Assembly (NCBI RefSeq): GCF_013307435.2
Contig: NZ_CP102846.1
Coordinates: 62,001-126,000, forward strand
Length of the DNA stretch: 64,000 nt
From: Microvirga terrae
GTDB lineage: Bacteria; Pseudomonadota; Alphaproteobacteria; Rhizobiales; Beijerinckiaceae
Reading direction: 5' to 3'
Notes under the pieces: model-generated
The model's input: only the letters and a program-made list of their open reading frames with translations
What the model was told of the DNA's origin: nothing
Database searches by the model: none
Shown here: piece after piece, positions 45,281-55,046 of the stretch
Numbering within the stretch: the first letter of the stretch is position 1
How the letters are laid out: each line of letters starts with the position of its first letter
Translations under genes and position numbers: made by a program

Positions 45281-47566
45281 TCAGCCACCCAGGTGAGTTG
45301 CGTCCTCGATATCTTTCCTGCGCTGCTTCGCCCGACGGTCATAGCTCGCCTGGTTTTTGGTGCACACCAGCGTGTAGGGTCGGCCGCGACGATCGGTGGT
45401 AACGTCCACATCGCAGTGAGCCCGTTGGATCGTCTGCTCAACGTGGGAACGGTCTGCTTCGACGGCTTTGAAGGCCCATGTCTTGCGCTCAGGATCCGCC
45501 AAGAAGCGGCTCAATTCGGCGCAATGCTGGCATTGACAGGAGAGCACGCTTGCTCGGCTCCAGTTATGAGGTGGCGCGAGCGGCTCGGTAATCCGGGCGC
45601 GCAGGTGCTCAAGACAGGCGTCCCGCAGCCGCTGGACCGCGGGCTCTTGCGCAATCTTGGATCGAACCAGGTCCCGCATCGCCGGGATCAGAACGGTGTC
45701 CAGGTCATAAGTCTGGGGCCACGTCAGCATGTGACCTGCCGCTTCCTCAGCCAGTCGCCTGTCAATCCGACACAGAGCCTCGAGGAGATCAATGACGAGA
45801 TGAGGTTTCACGCTCCGATCCTGCCACCAAAACCATGCACTCGGTGCGTGCTGCGGATCGCTTGGCAAGGCGTCGACCAAGGCCGTCGCGGCCCCGCTGA
45901 GGTCGGCTTGCCGGCCGTTCCCCCCTGCAGCCGCCAGCCGGGCGAGCAGATTCCCGCAGGCGGTCAACGAGGTCGACGCATTCCCGGCGATGATTTGCCG
46001 GGTCAAGGCTGCGGCTCGCTGAGGCGACAAGACACCGAGCGCCTGAACGATAGCCTCATTGTCGCCCTCGGTGTAGACGCCACTGCCCGCCGCAATGGTC
46101 GCCAGAAATGCCTCAAGGCGGGTCCTGTCCCTGAGCTGGATCAGGAGGAGGAGCATCTGGGTGGCGTGGGTTGGAGCCTTCTCCCGCGAAGGGTATCTCT
46201 CCTGGCCGTGCCAGGAGGAGATCATGTGGCCGGAGAGTTCATGCGCCTCACGCCACAGGGATGACGTGTGATCCTCGCCGCTGCTCAGCCAACGCTCGGT
46301 CAGGTCGGCCAGATAGGGGAGGGTGACAGCCACGCCGGCCTGACACAGAACGGCGAGAAAGCGCTCGCGCGGCCAGAGCACGAGAGCCGCCCGACGGTAG
46401 GTTCGCTCAAACGAGGCGCCCTCGTTGCCGGTCGCCTCATGAAAGTGCTCCTCGTCAGGCTCCAAGTCGTCGAGAGCATCAGGCGGGCAGAGTTCATCGT
46501 CTCCGACCGGAATCTCACCCAGCACCGAGGGCTGATCATCGGGCCGCCGCCATGTCGATAGGGCAATCGAGCGGTCGAGGACCTCAACCTCCTCAAATTC
46601 GTCCTCGTCAGGTTCCGACCACCGGCGGTACGAGGAACTGTAACCCGTGTAGTCTGCACTGCCGCTCTCTTCGACCACGATCAGGGCCAGGTGGAGATCG
46701 CAGTCGGCCACCTGGGCGGCGGCCCTGAGAACCGCCGCCGCGGCTGCATCGGCGCCTTTCAATGCTCCAAACCCGAGTTCAGCTGGAGTATAGGCATGCT
46801 CAAGAGGAACGATGAGCTTTTCTGGTGCGTCCGAGGTCGCACGGCTCAGATCAGCGCCCCAGGCCTGCAGGAGGGCCGCGATCCTGGTTTTTTGATTGGA
46901 ATAGCTGGGTGGCTCGGGCAGCCGCCCGGGCCCAAGACGCATCAGGTTGTAGATCAAGGCCAGCCGAATGCCCGACGTGACAGGCAGGACTTCGTGAACG
47001 CAATCGGCATAGAAGGCTGCAAACGCCACCTCCGAGGGGTCAGAGGAGTGAAGGTCAAGCCGAACCTCGCGGTCCCTATGACGGACCAGAAGCTCACCCC
47101 CGGTCGATGTCGAGGGCAGCACCACCACCAGCGTGGCGAACATCCCGGGCGCTTTCTCGGTGTCGCGATGGCTCGCAAAGAAGCTGCCTTCATCATAGAG
47201 CAGCAGCTTGTAGAACTCGGCTTGCACGGGCTCAGTGACTCCAAGGCCGTCACAGGCGCGAGTCAGGATGGTATTCAGCGTCCGTACCCAACCCCGGCCC
47301 TGGATCCGAACCTGGTCCGGGCCGATCTGCCACGTCCGACGAACCGCCGTGTCGACCAGGGTCTGCTCTCCTCGCCCATAGGGAGCCCGCTCGGCCGCTG
47401 CAATGAGCTGCTTGGCTTGAAGCTGAAGAAGCGGCAGCGCGATTGGACCGACGCCGTCCACCTCCAGCTGTGGCGCAAGGAATTCGATCGTGCCGGAGGC
47501 GAAGAAGTCGCCTGGGCGACGCACTGTGGTCAGGACTGCAGCCAGTTCGCTCGTGAGGGAGGACAT
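45281..47566 (-). CDS. 2OG-Fe(II) oxygenase-like protein (761 aa)
   Basis: The N-terminal 210 residues form a prolyl-4-hydroxylase-type fold: LLLYDEGSFFASHRDTEKAP with iron ligands His133 and Asp135, TGGELLVRHRD, FYADCVHEVLPVTSGIRLAL with His191, and Arg201 for 2-oxoglutarate. The remaining 550 residues are unrecognised, rich in helices and acidic stretches (YTGYSSSYRRWSEPDEDEFE), and end in a Lys/Arg-rich tail. A CQCQHC cluster near the C-terminus could bind metal. It lies between a transposase and a membrane protein gene, in an accessory region. The substrate is unknown. Confidence 0.75.
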   Translation of the reverse strand: MSSLTSELAAVLTTVRRPGDFFASGTIEFLAPQLEVDGVGPIALPLLQLQAKQLIAAAERAPYGRGEQTLVDTAVRRTWQIGPDQVRIQGRGWVRTLNTILTRACDGLGVTEPVQAEFYKLLLYDEGSFFASHRDTEKAPGMFATLVVVLPSTSTGGELLVRHRDREVRLDLHSSDPSEVAFAAFYADCVHEVLPVTSGIRLALIYNLMRLGPGRLPEPPSYSNQKTRIAALLQAWGADLSRATSDAPEKLIVPLEHAYTPAELGFGALKGADAAAAAVLRAAAQVADCDLHLALIVVEESGSADYTGYSSSYRRWSEPDEDEFEEVEVLDRSIALSTWRRPDDQPSVLGEIPVGDDELCPPDALDDLEPDEEHFHEATGNEGASFERTYRRAALVLWPRERFLAVLCQAGVAVTLPYLADLTERWLSSGEDHTSSLWREAHELSGHMISSWHGQERYPSREKAPTHATQMLLLLIQLRDRTRLEAFLATIAAGSGVYTEGDNEAIVQALGVLSPQRAAALTRQIIAGNASTSLTACGNLLARLAAAGGNGRQADLSGAATALVDALPSDPQHAPSAWFWWQDRSVKPHLVIDLLEALCRIDRRLAEEAAGHMLTWPQTYDLDTVLIPAMRDLVRSKIAQEPAVQRLRDACLEHLRARITEPLAPPHNWSRASVLSCQCQHCAELSRFLADPERKTWAFKAVEADRSHVEQTIQRAHCDVDVTTDRRGRPYTLVCTKNQASYDRRAKQRRKDIEDATHLGG

Positions 47567-48016
47567 TGAGGCGGCTCACTTCGCGGGAAGCGCAATGAAG
47601 TGGAGCATACAATATGACACGCTCCGCCGCCACGGCTACGACTGCGGAAGCCTCATCAAAATGTTTGCATCAGCCGCTCTGCCTTGTACTGCGTTCTTGG
47701 CCCTCAAACGACGATCAATTATCGGGAGGGCGGCCTCTGATGTGACGGATGTGACGCTGGAGTAATTTACATGGTCCGAACTGCTGAAGGCTGCATCGAT
47801 TGAGAGAGGCAGGCTAAGGCGGAATGTAAACGAACAGTAGCAGCCGAAGCCCCGCCCGTCAGCGTCATGAGGCCGCCACCAAGGTGCTTTAGGTCAGACC
47901 CGTGGCCGCTTGGCCCGAGAGACAAGGACGCGCACGGATGCACTGGCGTCCTTCGCCTCACCCAGTTCATCAGTAGCCGCGGAAGGATCGGAAGCGGTTA
48001 TCTCGTTTTTCCAGGT
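47567..48016. other. Intergenic region without recognised gene
   Basis: About 450 bp between two minus-strand genes. Frames present are short and lack signals. No repeat or terminator was recognised. Confidence 0.5.
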
Positions 48017-48490
48017 TCAGCGCTTGCGCTCAAGGGGTGCAACCTCCGCCTGTGCCGTGCGGACGCCGCGGGCTGGTGGCTGTGGGGGAGTTGGCGCTTT
48101 ACGCACAGTCAACCCAGCCTGGGGAACACCCGCCTGCGGCTGACGACCTGTCGATGAGACGGCTTGAAGCGGAGGGCGAGCCATGGCTGGCTTTGGCTGA
48201 ACCGGGACCTTCTCTTGGGACAGGCGAGCGATCTCGTTCTGAGCGAAACCTTTCGACATGCTGGGCTCTAGGACCTCAGGTGCTGGGCTCTGGGCTTGGG
48301 TCCGTCCGGGCAACGTCGGGCTCTGACCTGCTTGCAATTCGGCAGCTGGCGCCGAGACCTGCCGCTCAGGTTCTGCGGTCAACCCACGCGATCCAGAAAG
48401 CAGGCTCCATCCCGCGACGGCGCTTAGCCCCAGGACGACAGCAGCGGCTTGGTAGCGGCGCGGGAGAATGCGCGTAAAGGCCTGAAACAT
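48017..48490 (-). CDS. Hypothetical single-pass membrane protein (157 aa)
   Basis: AGGAG precedes the ATG at 48490. A basic start (MFQAFTRILPRRYQ) leads into one helix (AAAVVLGLSAVAGWSLL), then a Pro/Gln/Ala-rich, probably extended C-terminus (SPTLPGRTQAQSPAPEVLEP and on). The MFQ start and the AAxGWS end of the helix are shared with the product at 29903-30505, suggesting a common origin. Function unknown. Confidence 0.6.
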   Translation of the reverse strand: MFQAFTRILPRRYQAAAVVLGLSAVAGWSLLSGSRGLTAEPERQVSAPAAELQAGQSPTLPGRTQAQSPAPEVLEPSMSKGFAQNEIARLSQEKVPVQPKPAMARPPLQAVSSTGRQPQAGVPQAGLTVRKAPTPPQPPARGVRTAQAEVAPLERKR

Positions 48491-48900
48491 CGAAGCTCCT
48501 GGAGCAGGAAGACCTAGCGGGATGACAACCGTCTGGATCGGAACAGCCGGCTGGCGGCGCTCGCGGGACGAGAGCCCGTGTGCCTCAGGATAGATCGATC
48601 AGGGTAGCTGAACCGTTAAGGAACGATGGAACGAGAGGTTGGCTGATCGTCAAGCTCAACATCCGCTTGGCCGCCGCTACCGAAGACTTCTTGTCAAAAG
48701 CATTATTATGCGAAATGTTATCTCGTTGATGGGTACGCTCGAACTTACCCCTGCTCCAGTAACGAAGCGCCCTCGGTCTCTGCTATATCGATGCCACCAG
48801 GGGAACTCTCTGCTGGAGGCAGGTTGTTTCCCAAATTGCCTTAGTTGTCCAAGTTGGCAATCTACAGTACAAGGCTTATCTTAGCTCCAAGGAGTAGCAG
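48491..48900. other. Intergenic region holding the second 15-bp motif
   Basis: About 410 bp without a supported gene. It contains GACTTCTTGTCAAAA at 48685-48699 and, right after it, a GCAT-TATT-ATGC palindrome at 48700-48711. Confidence 0.55.
48685..48699 (+). repeat. 15-bp motif GACTTCTTGTCAAAA, copy B
   Basis: Identical to the motif beside the integrase at 43211-43225 and in the same orientation. The two copies bracket the transposase, oxygenase and membrane protein genes (5.5 kb). Both are followed within 30 bp by a CGAAAT--TTATC stretch. Confidence 0.7.
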
Positions 48901-49626
48901 ATGGCTCGCATCAAAGACCCTCAAGCGAAAAAGCGGTCGCCTGCTCGGCGGTACTCCAGGGCGAAGTCATCCGTGCCCCCGTCTGTTCACTCATACAAAG
49001 TGGTCGGAGATCCCGCACAGGTGCTTCGGGAGATACCCGACGGAGTGCTGGTCGCATTAGTTCCTCCTGACGCAACGACAGAGAAGAAGCTGTTGCGTGT
49101 AGGGTCTGGGCGGATCCAACGGCTTCGAGGGCTCTTGGCAGTGTCGCAGGGCCGTCTCTTTACCAGGGTCGGGTCAGGCGCAACCAAGAAGAGACCCGTT
49201 CTTGATGCTTCTGCATTTGAGCCCAACTCGCGGGCCAAGGCACTCCTCAAAGGTATTCAGATCGCCCAGAACGATCTGAAGGAATCGGGTGGAACCTACG
49301 ACTTGGATCAAGTTCGTGTCCTGATGAACGGCATCTCACGGCAGATGGTGGATCGAAAAGTCCGAGAAGGCAGCCTGCTGGCTGTTCCGGGTCCGAGCAA
49401 CCGGCGAGCCTACCCTACCATACAATTCACCCGCGATGGCACAGTCGTCCCTGGTCTGAAGGCTGTGCAGGAGGCTCTCCCAACAGAGAACCCCTGGGCT
49501 GTGCTGAACTTTCTTGTTCGTCCCGATCCGCGCCTGAACGGACGCAAGCCGATTGATCTCCTCAAAGCTGGCGAGATCGAGTTGGTTGTCGAGGCTGCCC
49601 AGCGCATGGGTCAGCAAGGATCGTGA
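48901..49626 (+). CDS. Xre/MbcA/ParS-type antitoxin with long N-terminus
   Basis: Protein of 241 aa with AAGGAG before the ATG. The C-terminus (NPWAVLNFLVRPDPRLNGRK, then PIDLLKAGEIELVVEAAQ) matches the toxin-binding domain of ParS/MbcA antitoxins. The first 100 residues are basic and unrecognised, and 105-170 contain a helical DNA-binding-like segment. Typical members are about 130-160 aa. It overlaps the RES toxin gene by GTGA, so the pair is co-translated. Antitoxins of this class repress their own promoter. Confidence 0.82.
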   Translation: MARIKDPQAKKRSPARRYSRAKSSVPPSVHSYKVVGDPAQVLREIPDGVLVALVPPDATTEKKLLRVGSGRIQRLRGLLAVSQGRLFTRVGSGATKKRPVLDASAFEPNSRAKALLKGIQIAQNDLKESGGTYDLDQVRVLMNGISRQMVDRKVREGSLLAVPGPSNRRAYPTIQFTRDGTVVPGLKAVQEALPTENPWAVLNFLVRPDPRLNGRKPIDLLKAGEIELVVEAAQRMGQQGS

Positions 49627-50210
49627 CGGCACCATTGCCGCCATCGGATCTTGCTATGCGGGATCCGGTCCTCATCACCCTTGAGGCTGGCGAGATCCTC
49701 CACCGGTTCTTCACGGCAGCATACGATCCAATCCATTTCGATCGCAGCCGCGATGGCCGCCTCAATGCGCCTGATGCGTCGTACGGCGTCCTCTACACGG
49801 CCAAGGACGCGCGTGGCGCTTTTGCTGAGACCTTTCTCCGAGAACCAGGGCGCACTCTCGTTCCGTCCGATCTGCTTGCAAGGAAGGCTTATGTGCGACT
49901 GCGCGTGACTCGTCCACTCGTGCTGATCAAGCTCGGGGGACCTGGTCTGGCCCGATTGGGAGCGACAGCGGAGATTGTGCATGGTGGTCTTCCGTATGAC
50001 GTTCCGCAAGCCTGGTCAGCGGCTCTTCGCAATCATCCCATCCGAGCGAGCGGAGTCGCCTACTACGCCCGTCATGACGACGAGGCCCTTTGCTATGCAA
50101 TCTATGATCATGAACCGTTGGCTATAGAAGAAGAGCGTCGAGATACCAGTTTGGATGAGAACTGGTTCTGGGACCTTGCTGAGCCCTACGGAGTCGGTCT
50201 GTCTCCTTAG
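49623..50210 (+). CDS. RES-domain toxin (NAD+-degrading)
   Basis: Protein of 195 aa from GTG 49623; ATG 49656 is a possible start. It has LHRFFTAAYDPIHFDRSRDG, YGVLYTAKDARGAFAETFLR (catalytic Arg/Tyr/Glu region) and the ASGVAYYARHDDEALCYAIY block. RES toxins break down cellular NAD+ and stop growth. It is paired with the upstream ParS-type antitoxin by a 4-bp overlap. The module is typical of plasmid or genomic-island maintenance. Confidence 0.88.
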   Translation: MTAPLPPSDLAMRDPVLITLEAGEILHRFFTAAYDPIHFDRSRDGRLNAPDASYGVLYTAKDARGAFAETFLREPGRTLVPSDLLARKAYVRLRVTRPLVLIKLGGPGLARLGATAEIVHGGLPYDVPQAWSAALRNHPIRASGVAYYARHDDEALCYAIYDHEPLAIEEERRDTSLDENWFWDLAEPYGVGLSP

Positions 50211-50468
50211 GGATTAACTGCCACCCGCTTCAGGCAAGAAGCCGCCATAACAAGGTGGCGGTGACAGAAACGAGATCTTTACCCAACACGGCCAGGATAG
50301 CCCAGCGGTGTTGCAACCGGCACTGCGCACGCCTTCGCTGAAAACCCCGCCCGGTTCCTTCAGCCGAGGCGTTTCCGGGCCTCCCAATGCCGGCTCTTCA
50401 TGACGACTGGAGCCCTGGGAACCGAACCGGCGTGCCAGTGACGGGCTGTGCACGAAAGGGGGACACTG

Positions 50469-50702
50469 ATGCCTGATCCCAAGATGCTCTCCGGCGAACT
50501 GAGCCTGTGGTCTGCGGTGTTGCTGGGCCAGGGCGAGAAGGGTTCGGCTGAGCTGCTCGATCAAGCGGCGGCCAAGCTCGCCCGAGGCGAGCAGGATGAA
50601 GCAACAGCCGCCAGCCTCCGACTATACGCTGCTGTGATTGGGCAGAAGAACCAGCCTTCGTTTCAGGCTCTGCTTGAAAAAGCGGCCGATTCCCTGGTCT
50701 GA
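50469..50702 (+). CDS. Small hypothetical protein (77 aa)
   Basis: AAAGGGG 7 nt before the ATG at 50469 supports this start over GTG 50448. The product is all-helical in appearance (LSLWSAVLLGQGEKGSAELL, then AAKLARGEQDEATAASLRLY). No family recognised. Confidence 0.55.
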   Translation: MPDPKMLSGELSLWSAVLLGQGEKGSAELLDQAAAKLARGEQDEATAASLRLYAAVIGQKNQPSFQALLEKAADSLV

Positions 50703-50769
50703 TCTTCGCAACCCTCTGCGCAGTGGATGCGCCTGGAGAAGGCAATTTCGAGTGGCAGAGTCTGTCTCA

Positions 50770-51186
50770 TTATGCCGCTTGGCGGACGGAGTAGTCCGGG
50801 ACCACCAGGTACTCGTACGGTCCGATGCGATCGGCAGCCGCTTCGAGCCGGCTGCAAAAGCGCACATGGGCCTCCTTGAGGAGGCGCCGCCCTCTTGCCG
50901 CAGGAGACGAAGGCTTCTTGTTCTCCCCTACCAGCGCCGCCGCGGCCGTATACAGGTCGTCGGCCGCAGCCTCGATGCCGGGATTGCGCTCGAACAGGCG
51001 TAGAGCACGGACGAGGTGTGAGGCGAGATCGCGCAGGTCAGCATTCTGACCACCCTGCTCTATTTGCCTTACGACAGGTGCAATTAACGCGAGCTTCTCA
51101 TCGACTGCATCCGTGAGGATCCTGAACATCATCTGTTTGCCTTGTGAGAAAAGCTCTGCATCTTCCTTGGGGTACGATGGAAGCAT
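50770..51186 (-). CDS. Hypothetical helical protein, paralogue of 32571-32942
   Basis: Protein of 138 aa. VDEKLALIAPVVRQIEQGGQ, LRALRLFERNPGIEAAADDL and RGRRLLKEAHVRFCSRLEAA align with the product at 32571-32942. The C-terminus YEYLVVPDYSVRQAA is specific to this copy. The start could be 51186 or the ATGATG near 51132 (MMFRILTD). Two diverged copies in one window indicate a conserved, uncharacterised family of this replicon. Confidence 0.65.
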   Translation of the reverse strand: MLPSYPKEDAELFSQGKQMMFRILTDAVDEKLALIAPVVRQIEQGGQNADLRDLASHLVRALRLFERNPGIEAAADDLYTAAAALVGENKKPSSPAARGRRLLKEAHVRFCSRLEAAADRIGPYEYLVVPDYSVRQAA

Positions 51187-51596
51187 GTGTGAGTATGGTT
51201 AACGAGCTGTTACCCGCCCAGAGCATAGTGCCCAGAAACTTCTATGATCGGACGTAGCCGAACGATCGACCTTAAGTCGGAGGGTAGCCTGCTGGTCAAC
51301 AGCAGGTCAGGTGACAGGGTTCAACCTCCCAAACATCGCTGCTGACAGGTGCAGCTGAGTTGCCTGATCGGGCGCAGTCAACTTGAGGGCGCGTCTGACT
51401 GCCACACAGGCGTCTCCACATGTGCTGAGGTCAGCCGTTTGGGTCGCCCCTCAGCTGCGGAAGAACACATTTGGTTAACCATGTGTCGCCAAACGCTTCC
51501 CACAGTCCTAATTGCGTCACAAGCTCGACCCAATGCGGAGCTGATGTGAGCACGCAACGCTCTCAGACATTCAGCTAACGATCCGCGAGTAAGCTC
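51187..51596. other. Divergent intergenic region
   Basis: About 410 bp between the minus-strand helical protein and the plus-strand peptidoglycan-binding protein. No gene-like frame was found; promoters for both directions are expected here. Confidence 0.45.
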
Positions 51597-52211
51597 ATGA
51601 GCTATGTGAAACCCCAAGTAAGGCTGCAGCTCGGTGCAACAAACAAAGGCCTCCTGGCGGCGACGGCGATCGGCTGGGGCCTGTTCGTATACTCCGTCCT
51701 GTCTACAGGATTTGAGGAGCACACGCTCCAGAGTGAGAGTCGGCAGCTTCGGCAGCAGATTGAGACGGTCACCGCAGAGCGCGACCAGTTGGCGAAAGCC
51801 AATGAACGAAGAATTCTGGCAGGCCAAGATCTGAACACGATGCTGGCGCGGATCGAAGCAGCAACCGAAGAGCTCCAGCAGCTGGATTCTCTGCGGGCGA
51901 ACGTTAGTCAGGCGATTGAGCAAACCCGCCTTCAGCTCACCGGACCGTCAGATCAGCCTGCAGCTATGACGGAAAGTCCTACAGTCAGCACGACGTCAGC
52001 GGTGCGCCTTTCCAAGCAGGAGATCCGTACGGCGCAGGAAGCGCTTGTCGACTTCGGATATGGAAAGCTCAAAGCTGATGGGGCATTAGGCCCCTCTACC
52101 CGCAAGGCCGTTGAAGCCTTTGAACGATCCAAAGGTCTTCCCGTTACGGGCAAACTTGGAAATGCGACCCTTCAGGCGTTGAGAACTCACACAGCCTCAG
52201 TGACGCAATAG
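51597..52211 (+). CDS. Membrane-anchored peptidoglycan-binding protein
   Basis: Protein of 204 aa. One N-terminal helix (GLLAATAIGWGLFVYSVLS) is followed by a coiled coil (residues 42-120, ESRQLRQQIETVTAERDQLA and on). A PG_binding_1 domain closes the protein (SKQEIRTAQEALVDFGYGKL, then DGALGPSTRKAVEAFERSKG with LPVTGKLGNATLQAL). It probably spans the periplasm from inner membrane to cell wall. The anchor-plus-coil layout resembles the product at 29903-30505, which lacks the wall domain. Confidence 0.8.
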   Translation: MSYVKPQVRLQLGATNKGLLAATAIGWGLFVYSVLSTGFEEHTLQSESRQLRQQIETVTAERDQLAKANERRILAGQDLNTMLARIEAATEELQQLDSLRANVSQAIEQTRLQLTGPSDQPAAMTESPTVSTTSAVRLSKQEIRTAQEALVDFGYGKLKADGALGPSTRKAVEAFERSKGLPVTGKLGNATLQALRTHTASVTQ

Positions 52212-52466
52212 CCTTCGCAGGATCAGGGTCGAAGCCCGTGGCGCCACGCGGACCGTTCCAGGAACCCTCTCCGCCGGTATTCTGAACTTCGAGCGTTTCT
52301 ACGACGGAGAGCCTAGGCCACGAGCTGGGCCTTTTTCTTGCGTTGCACCGAAACTGTCATCGCGTCTGAGCATTACTCGAGCGGAAGCTGGCACGCCAAT
52401 CCTGGCTTTCCGGAACGGGAGGCCTCCTCACCAATCTGGCAACGGCGAGTGAGGAGGCCTCTCCTT

Positions 52467-52832
52467 TCAGTGGAACAGGTTACGCCTCGGCAGTTGAGGG
52501 GCCGCGTCGACCGACTCATCATTATCGAGCGGCTTCATCTCGGGTTCCGGCGACAGATGCACGATGGCTGCCAGGACGGCGGCTGGCCGGATTTTCAGCT
52601 CCTCATCGACTGCCTTCAGAAGTTCATCGTCCTTCGCCACATACTCGAGCACGCCCAGCAGGAAATGCGATGATGTTGCTGACGCGCGGATCGTCTCGGG
52701 CTGGAGGCCGGTGACGTTCAGAAACTGAATGATCCGATCAACATCTGAGACAATGAAGTTCAGGACTTGAATGGCGACACTCTCGGCGTCGCCCCGGCCG
52801 GCGATGGCTCGCCTTTCGAATATCTCGGTCAT
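52467..52832 (-). CDS. DUF3572 family protein
   Basis: Protein of 121 aa from the ATG at 52832, which has GGAGG upstream. The core GDAESVAIQVLNFIVSDVDR then IIQFLNVTGLQPETIRASAT and FLLGVLEYVAKDDELLKAV matches the alphaproteobacterial DUF3572 pattern. A C-terminal extension of about 35 residues (SPEPEMKPLDNDESVDAA) is extra. Function unknown. Confidence 0.75.
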   Translation of the reverse strand: MTEIFERRAIAGRGDAESVAIQVLNFIVSDVDRIIQFLNVTGLQPETIRASATSSHFLLGVLEYVAKDDELLKAVDEELKIRPAAVLAAIVHLSPEPEMKPLDNDESVDAAPQLPRRNLFH

Positions 52833-53097
52833 CTCAGCCTCCGCCGCTTCCCGTATCTGCTGACACCTGGATATAGGAGAGCCCATCCCGTGATGATAGC
52901 GGCTTCAGGTATGCTTGAAAGCGTGCCTGTTCTGTTTCCCTTCCCGAAGGATGAAACAGACCCGCACCGACGGGTTGGAATTTGGCGAGACCGGTGTTAA
53001 TCCCCTGCCCATCCCTACACCTCTTTTCCGGGCCGAGCGATCAGGACACTGCATCGTCCTTAGCCTGAAAACCTTTTCAGCGATCAGGATTAGCCAG

Positions 53098-54306
53098 ATG
53101 CCCGGCATCGCACGTCAGTTCGAGCCGCAGATCACCCGGACCGGTGGCGCTCCCTCCAGGTACCGCTTCACCGCCCGCTGTTCGGGATGCCACAAGACGG
53201 ACACCTACGAGTCGAGCACGTCTGTCGGTGACGATGTCGTCAAGGGCTACTTCAAGGACCGCGGCTGGCTTCTCGCCCGCGATCGCGCCCATGATCTGTG
53301 TTCGGCTTGTCTGGCTAAACCCCACGGGGCTCAGCCGCCGCGCCAGCGCACCGACGGTCGGCACCACCAGTCGCCAGAGGGCACGAACCATCCCGATCGC
53401 CTGACTCCGGCTGCGGACAAGCGGTCCCGGGACACCGCCGATATCCTGGCGCGCCACCTGGGCAAGCCTGACGCGCTTGCCCAGGAGGTCTTTCGCCCCA
53501 AGCCGGTGCTGGCCCCCCGCCCGTCGGCTGCGGACGCACCTCAGCTGACCGCACCAGTCCCTGCCCCGCCACCCGAGGTGCAACAAGCCCTCGTGGCAAT
53601 GGCCGAGGAGCTGAAAGGCCTTCGCGCTACGATGGACCTCATGGCGGAGCAGGTGGGCCAGCTGGTTTCTCTGGGCACTCAGCAGATCGAGGCCATGGCG
53701 CGCCTGACGCCTCTGGTGGTGCAGTCGGCCGAGGGGATCTCCGGAAGCCTGCGGGCGGTTGCTAACGCGGTGCAACTGATCCCGACCGTTTCTACCCCTG
53801 CCGGGGAGGCCACGAAGCCATCCACCGTAACGGCGGGGGTTGAGGAACCGCCGGCCCTACAGCTCAATCTTCTGCAAGATGTGGACCAGGCGGTTGATCC
53901 GGAAGCAGAGCCTGCACTAATCGCTGCAGAGACAAAGAAGCCATCCAATCAGAGCCGACGCCCCAAGACGACCGCGGCACCAGCGCCTCAGGCGGGCTCT
54001 GGGCCTGTCGTGGTCAAGTCGATCCCCGATGCCAAGCGCTCGGATCGGTTCTACACGAGCATCCGACTGCCACGAGACTTGTGGAACCAAGCTGGCTTCG
54101 GTCCGGAAGATCGTCTCCTGCTCGACTGGAGCGGGAGGGCTCTGACGATCGAACGTGCGACCGAAGGCGGGGTAAAGCCAAAAGCAATCGGGGAGACCTC
54201 GGTGGTGCTGCAGTCGTGGAAGCTGGGCAACCTGAACTTTGATCAGACGAAAGCGACAGAAACTGACGGGGGCCTACGCCTGACAGGAAGACGTCAGCCA
54301 GCCTAA
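53098..54306 (+). CDS. Zinc-ribbon protein with coiled coil and AbrB-like C-terminus
   Basis: Protein of 402 aa from the ATG at 53098 (AGGAT upstream). Residues 20-70 carry two Cys pairs (CSGCHK and CSACLA) typical of a zinc ribbon. The middle has a helical stretch (EVQQALVAMAEELKGLRATM and on to IEAMARLTPL). Near the C-terminus SDRFYTSIRLPRDLWNQAGF then GPEDRLLLDWSGRALTIER looks like an AbrB-type beta-hairpin DNA-binding unit. It lies just before the iteron-like array, so a role in that region is possible but unproven. Confidence 0.6.
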   Translation: MPGIARQFEPQITRTGGAPSRYRFTARCSGCHKTDTYESSTSVGDDVVKGYFKDRGWLLARDRAHDLCSACLAKPHGAQPPRQRTDGRHHQSPEGTNHPDRLTPAADKRSRDTADILARHLGKPDALAQEVFRPKPVLAPRPSAADAPQLTAPVPAPPPEVQQALVAMAEELKGLRATMDLMAEQVGQLVSLGTQQIEAMARLTPLVVQSAEGISGSLRAVANAVQLIPTVSTPAGEATKPSTVTAGVEEPPALQLNLLQDVDQAVDPEAEPALIAAETKKPSNQSRRPKTTAAPAPQAGSGPVVVKSIPDAKRSDRFYTSIRLPRDLWNQAGFGPEDRLLLDWSGRALTIERATEGGVKPKAIGETSVVLQSWKLGNLNFDQTKATETDGGLRLTGRRQPA

Positions 54307-55046
54307 GGCTGCGTCACAGCGTGGCGAGCGCCGTGCAAAGTTATATCGCTGCGCAACAGATCATGGGTAACGTGCGACGGCCGGTCCGCTGCACGGCATT
54401 GCATGACGAGTTTGGATGAAGCCATCCGAGATCTCCCTCACCTGCTCTGCCTCACGTGAACTGACACAACCAGAGCGCCTGCCAGACGCATCTCGCAGGC
54501 CGGTGTTTGCCTGTTTGTAGCATCGACATTCGAGGTTCGTCACGTTCTCGTCCAAGGGCGGTGGCTGCTTGAGGAACAGTCGTTGATCACCAGCCAGCCA
54601 AGCGCCAAGCGCCAGCTTCACGTTGGCTCCGACCCAAGGTGGGCTTGAGGAGCCATGGCAATGGCAGTGAAAATTCTAGTGCAAATATTGATCCGGATCA
54701 CCACTCCTGTTCACCTCTGTGAGGCCAGTCAACGACCACGTTGCAACAGGATCAACCCGGCCTCGAGCGGGAGCGTCCAACCCCGTAGGTGAGGCCCGAA
54801 AAATACGGGACGAGAGGGTCACAGAAGAGGTCGAGATTTGCTTGTTACTATCTGGCAGGCAGCGAACGCAGGGAGCTGCGTTGCGCCGATTTTTTGCGCC
54901 TCATTGTCCGTCCGTCGCTACGGATTGGATCCGATCAGGCGATCGGTGGGGAGCCTTTAATCGCTCCGGTAAGACAAGCTCTCGCCGTGATGGGCAAAGT
55001 CCCAAAGTGCGTCAAATTCGGAGTGCATCCAGCGCTCTGATCGCTG
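54307..55046. other. Non-coding stretch before the iteron array
   Basis: This 740-bp stretch has no supported gene; the frames present are short and lack signals. No repeat was recognised. Confidence 0.5.

Noticed and set aside
50242..50261. Hairpin CCGCCA/TGGCGG as terminator of the toxin operon
   Set aside because: No T-run follows the stem; too weak to list as a terminator.
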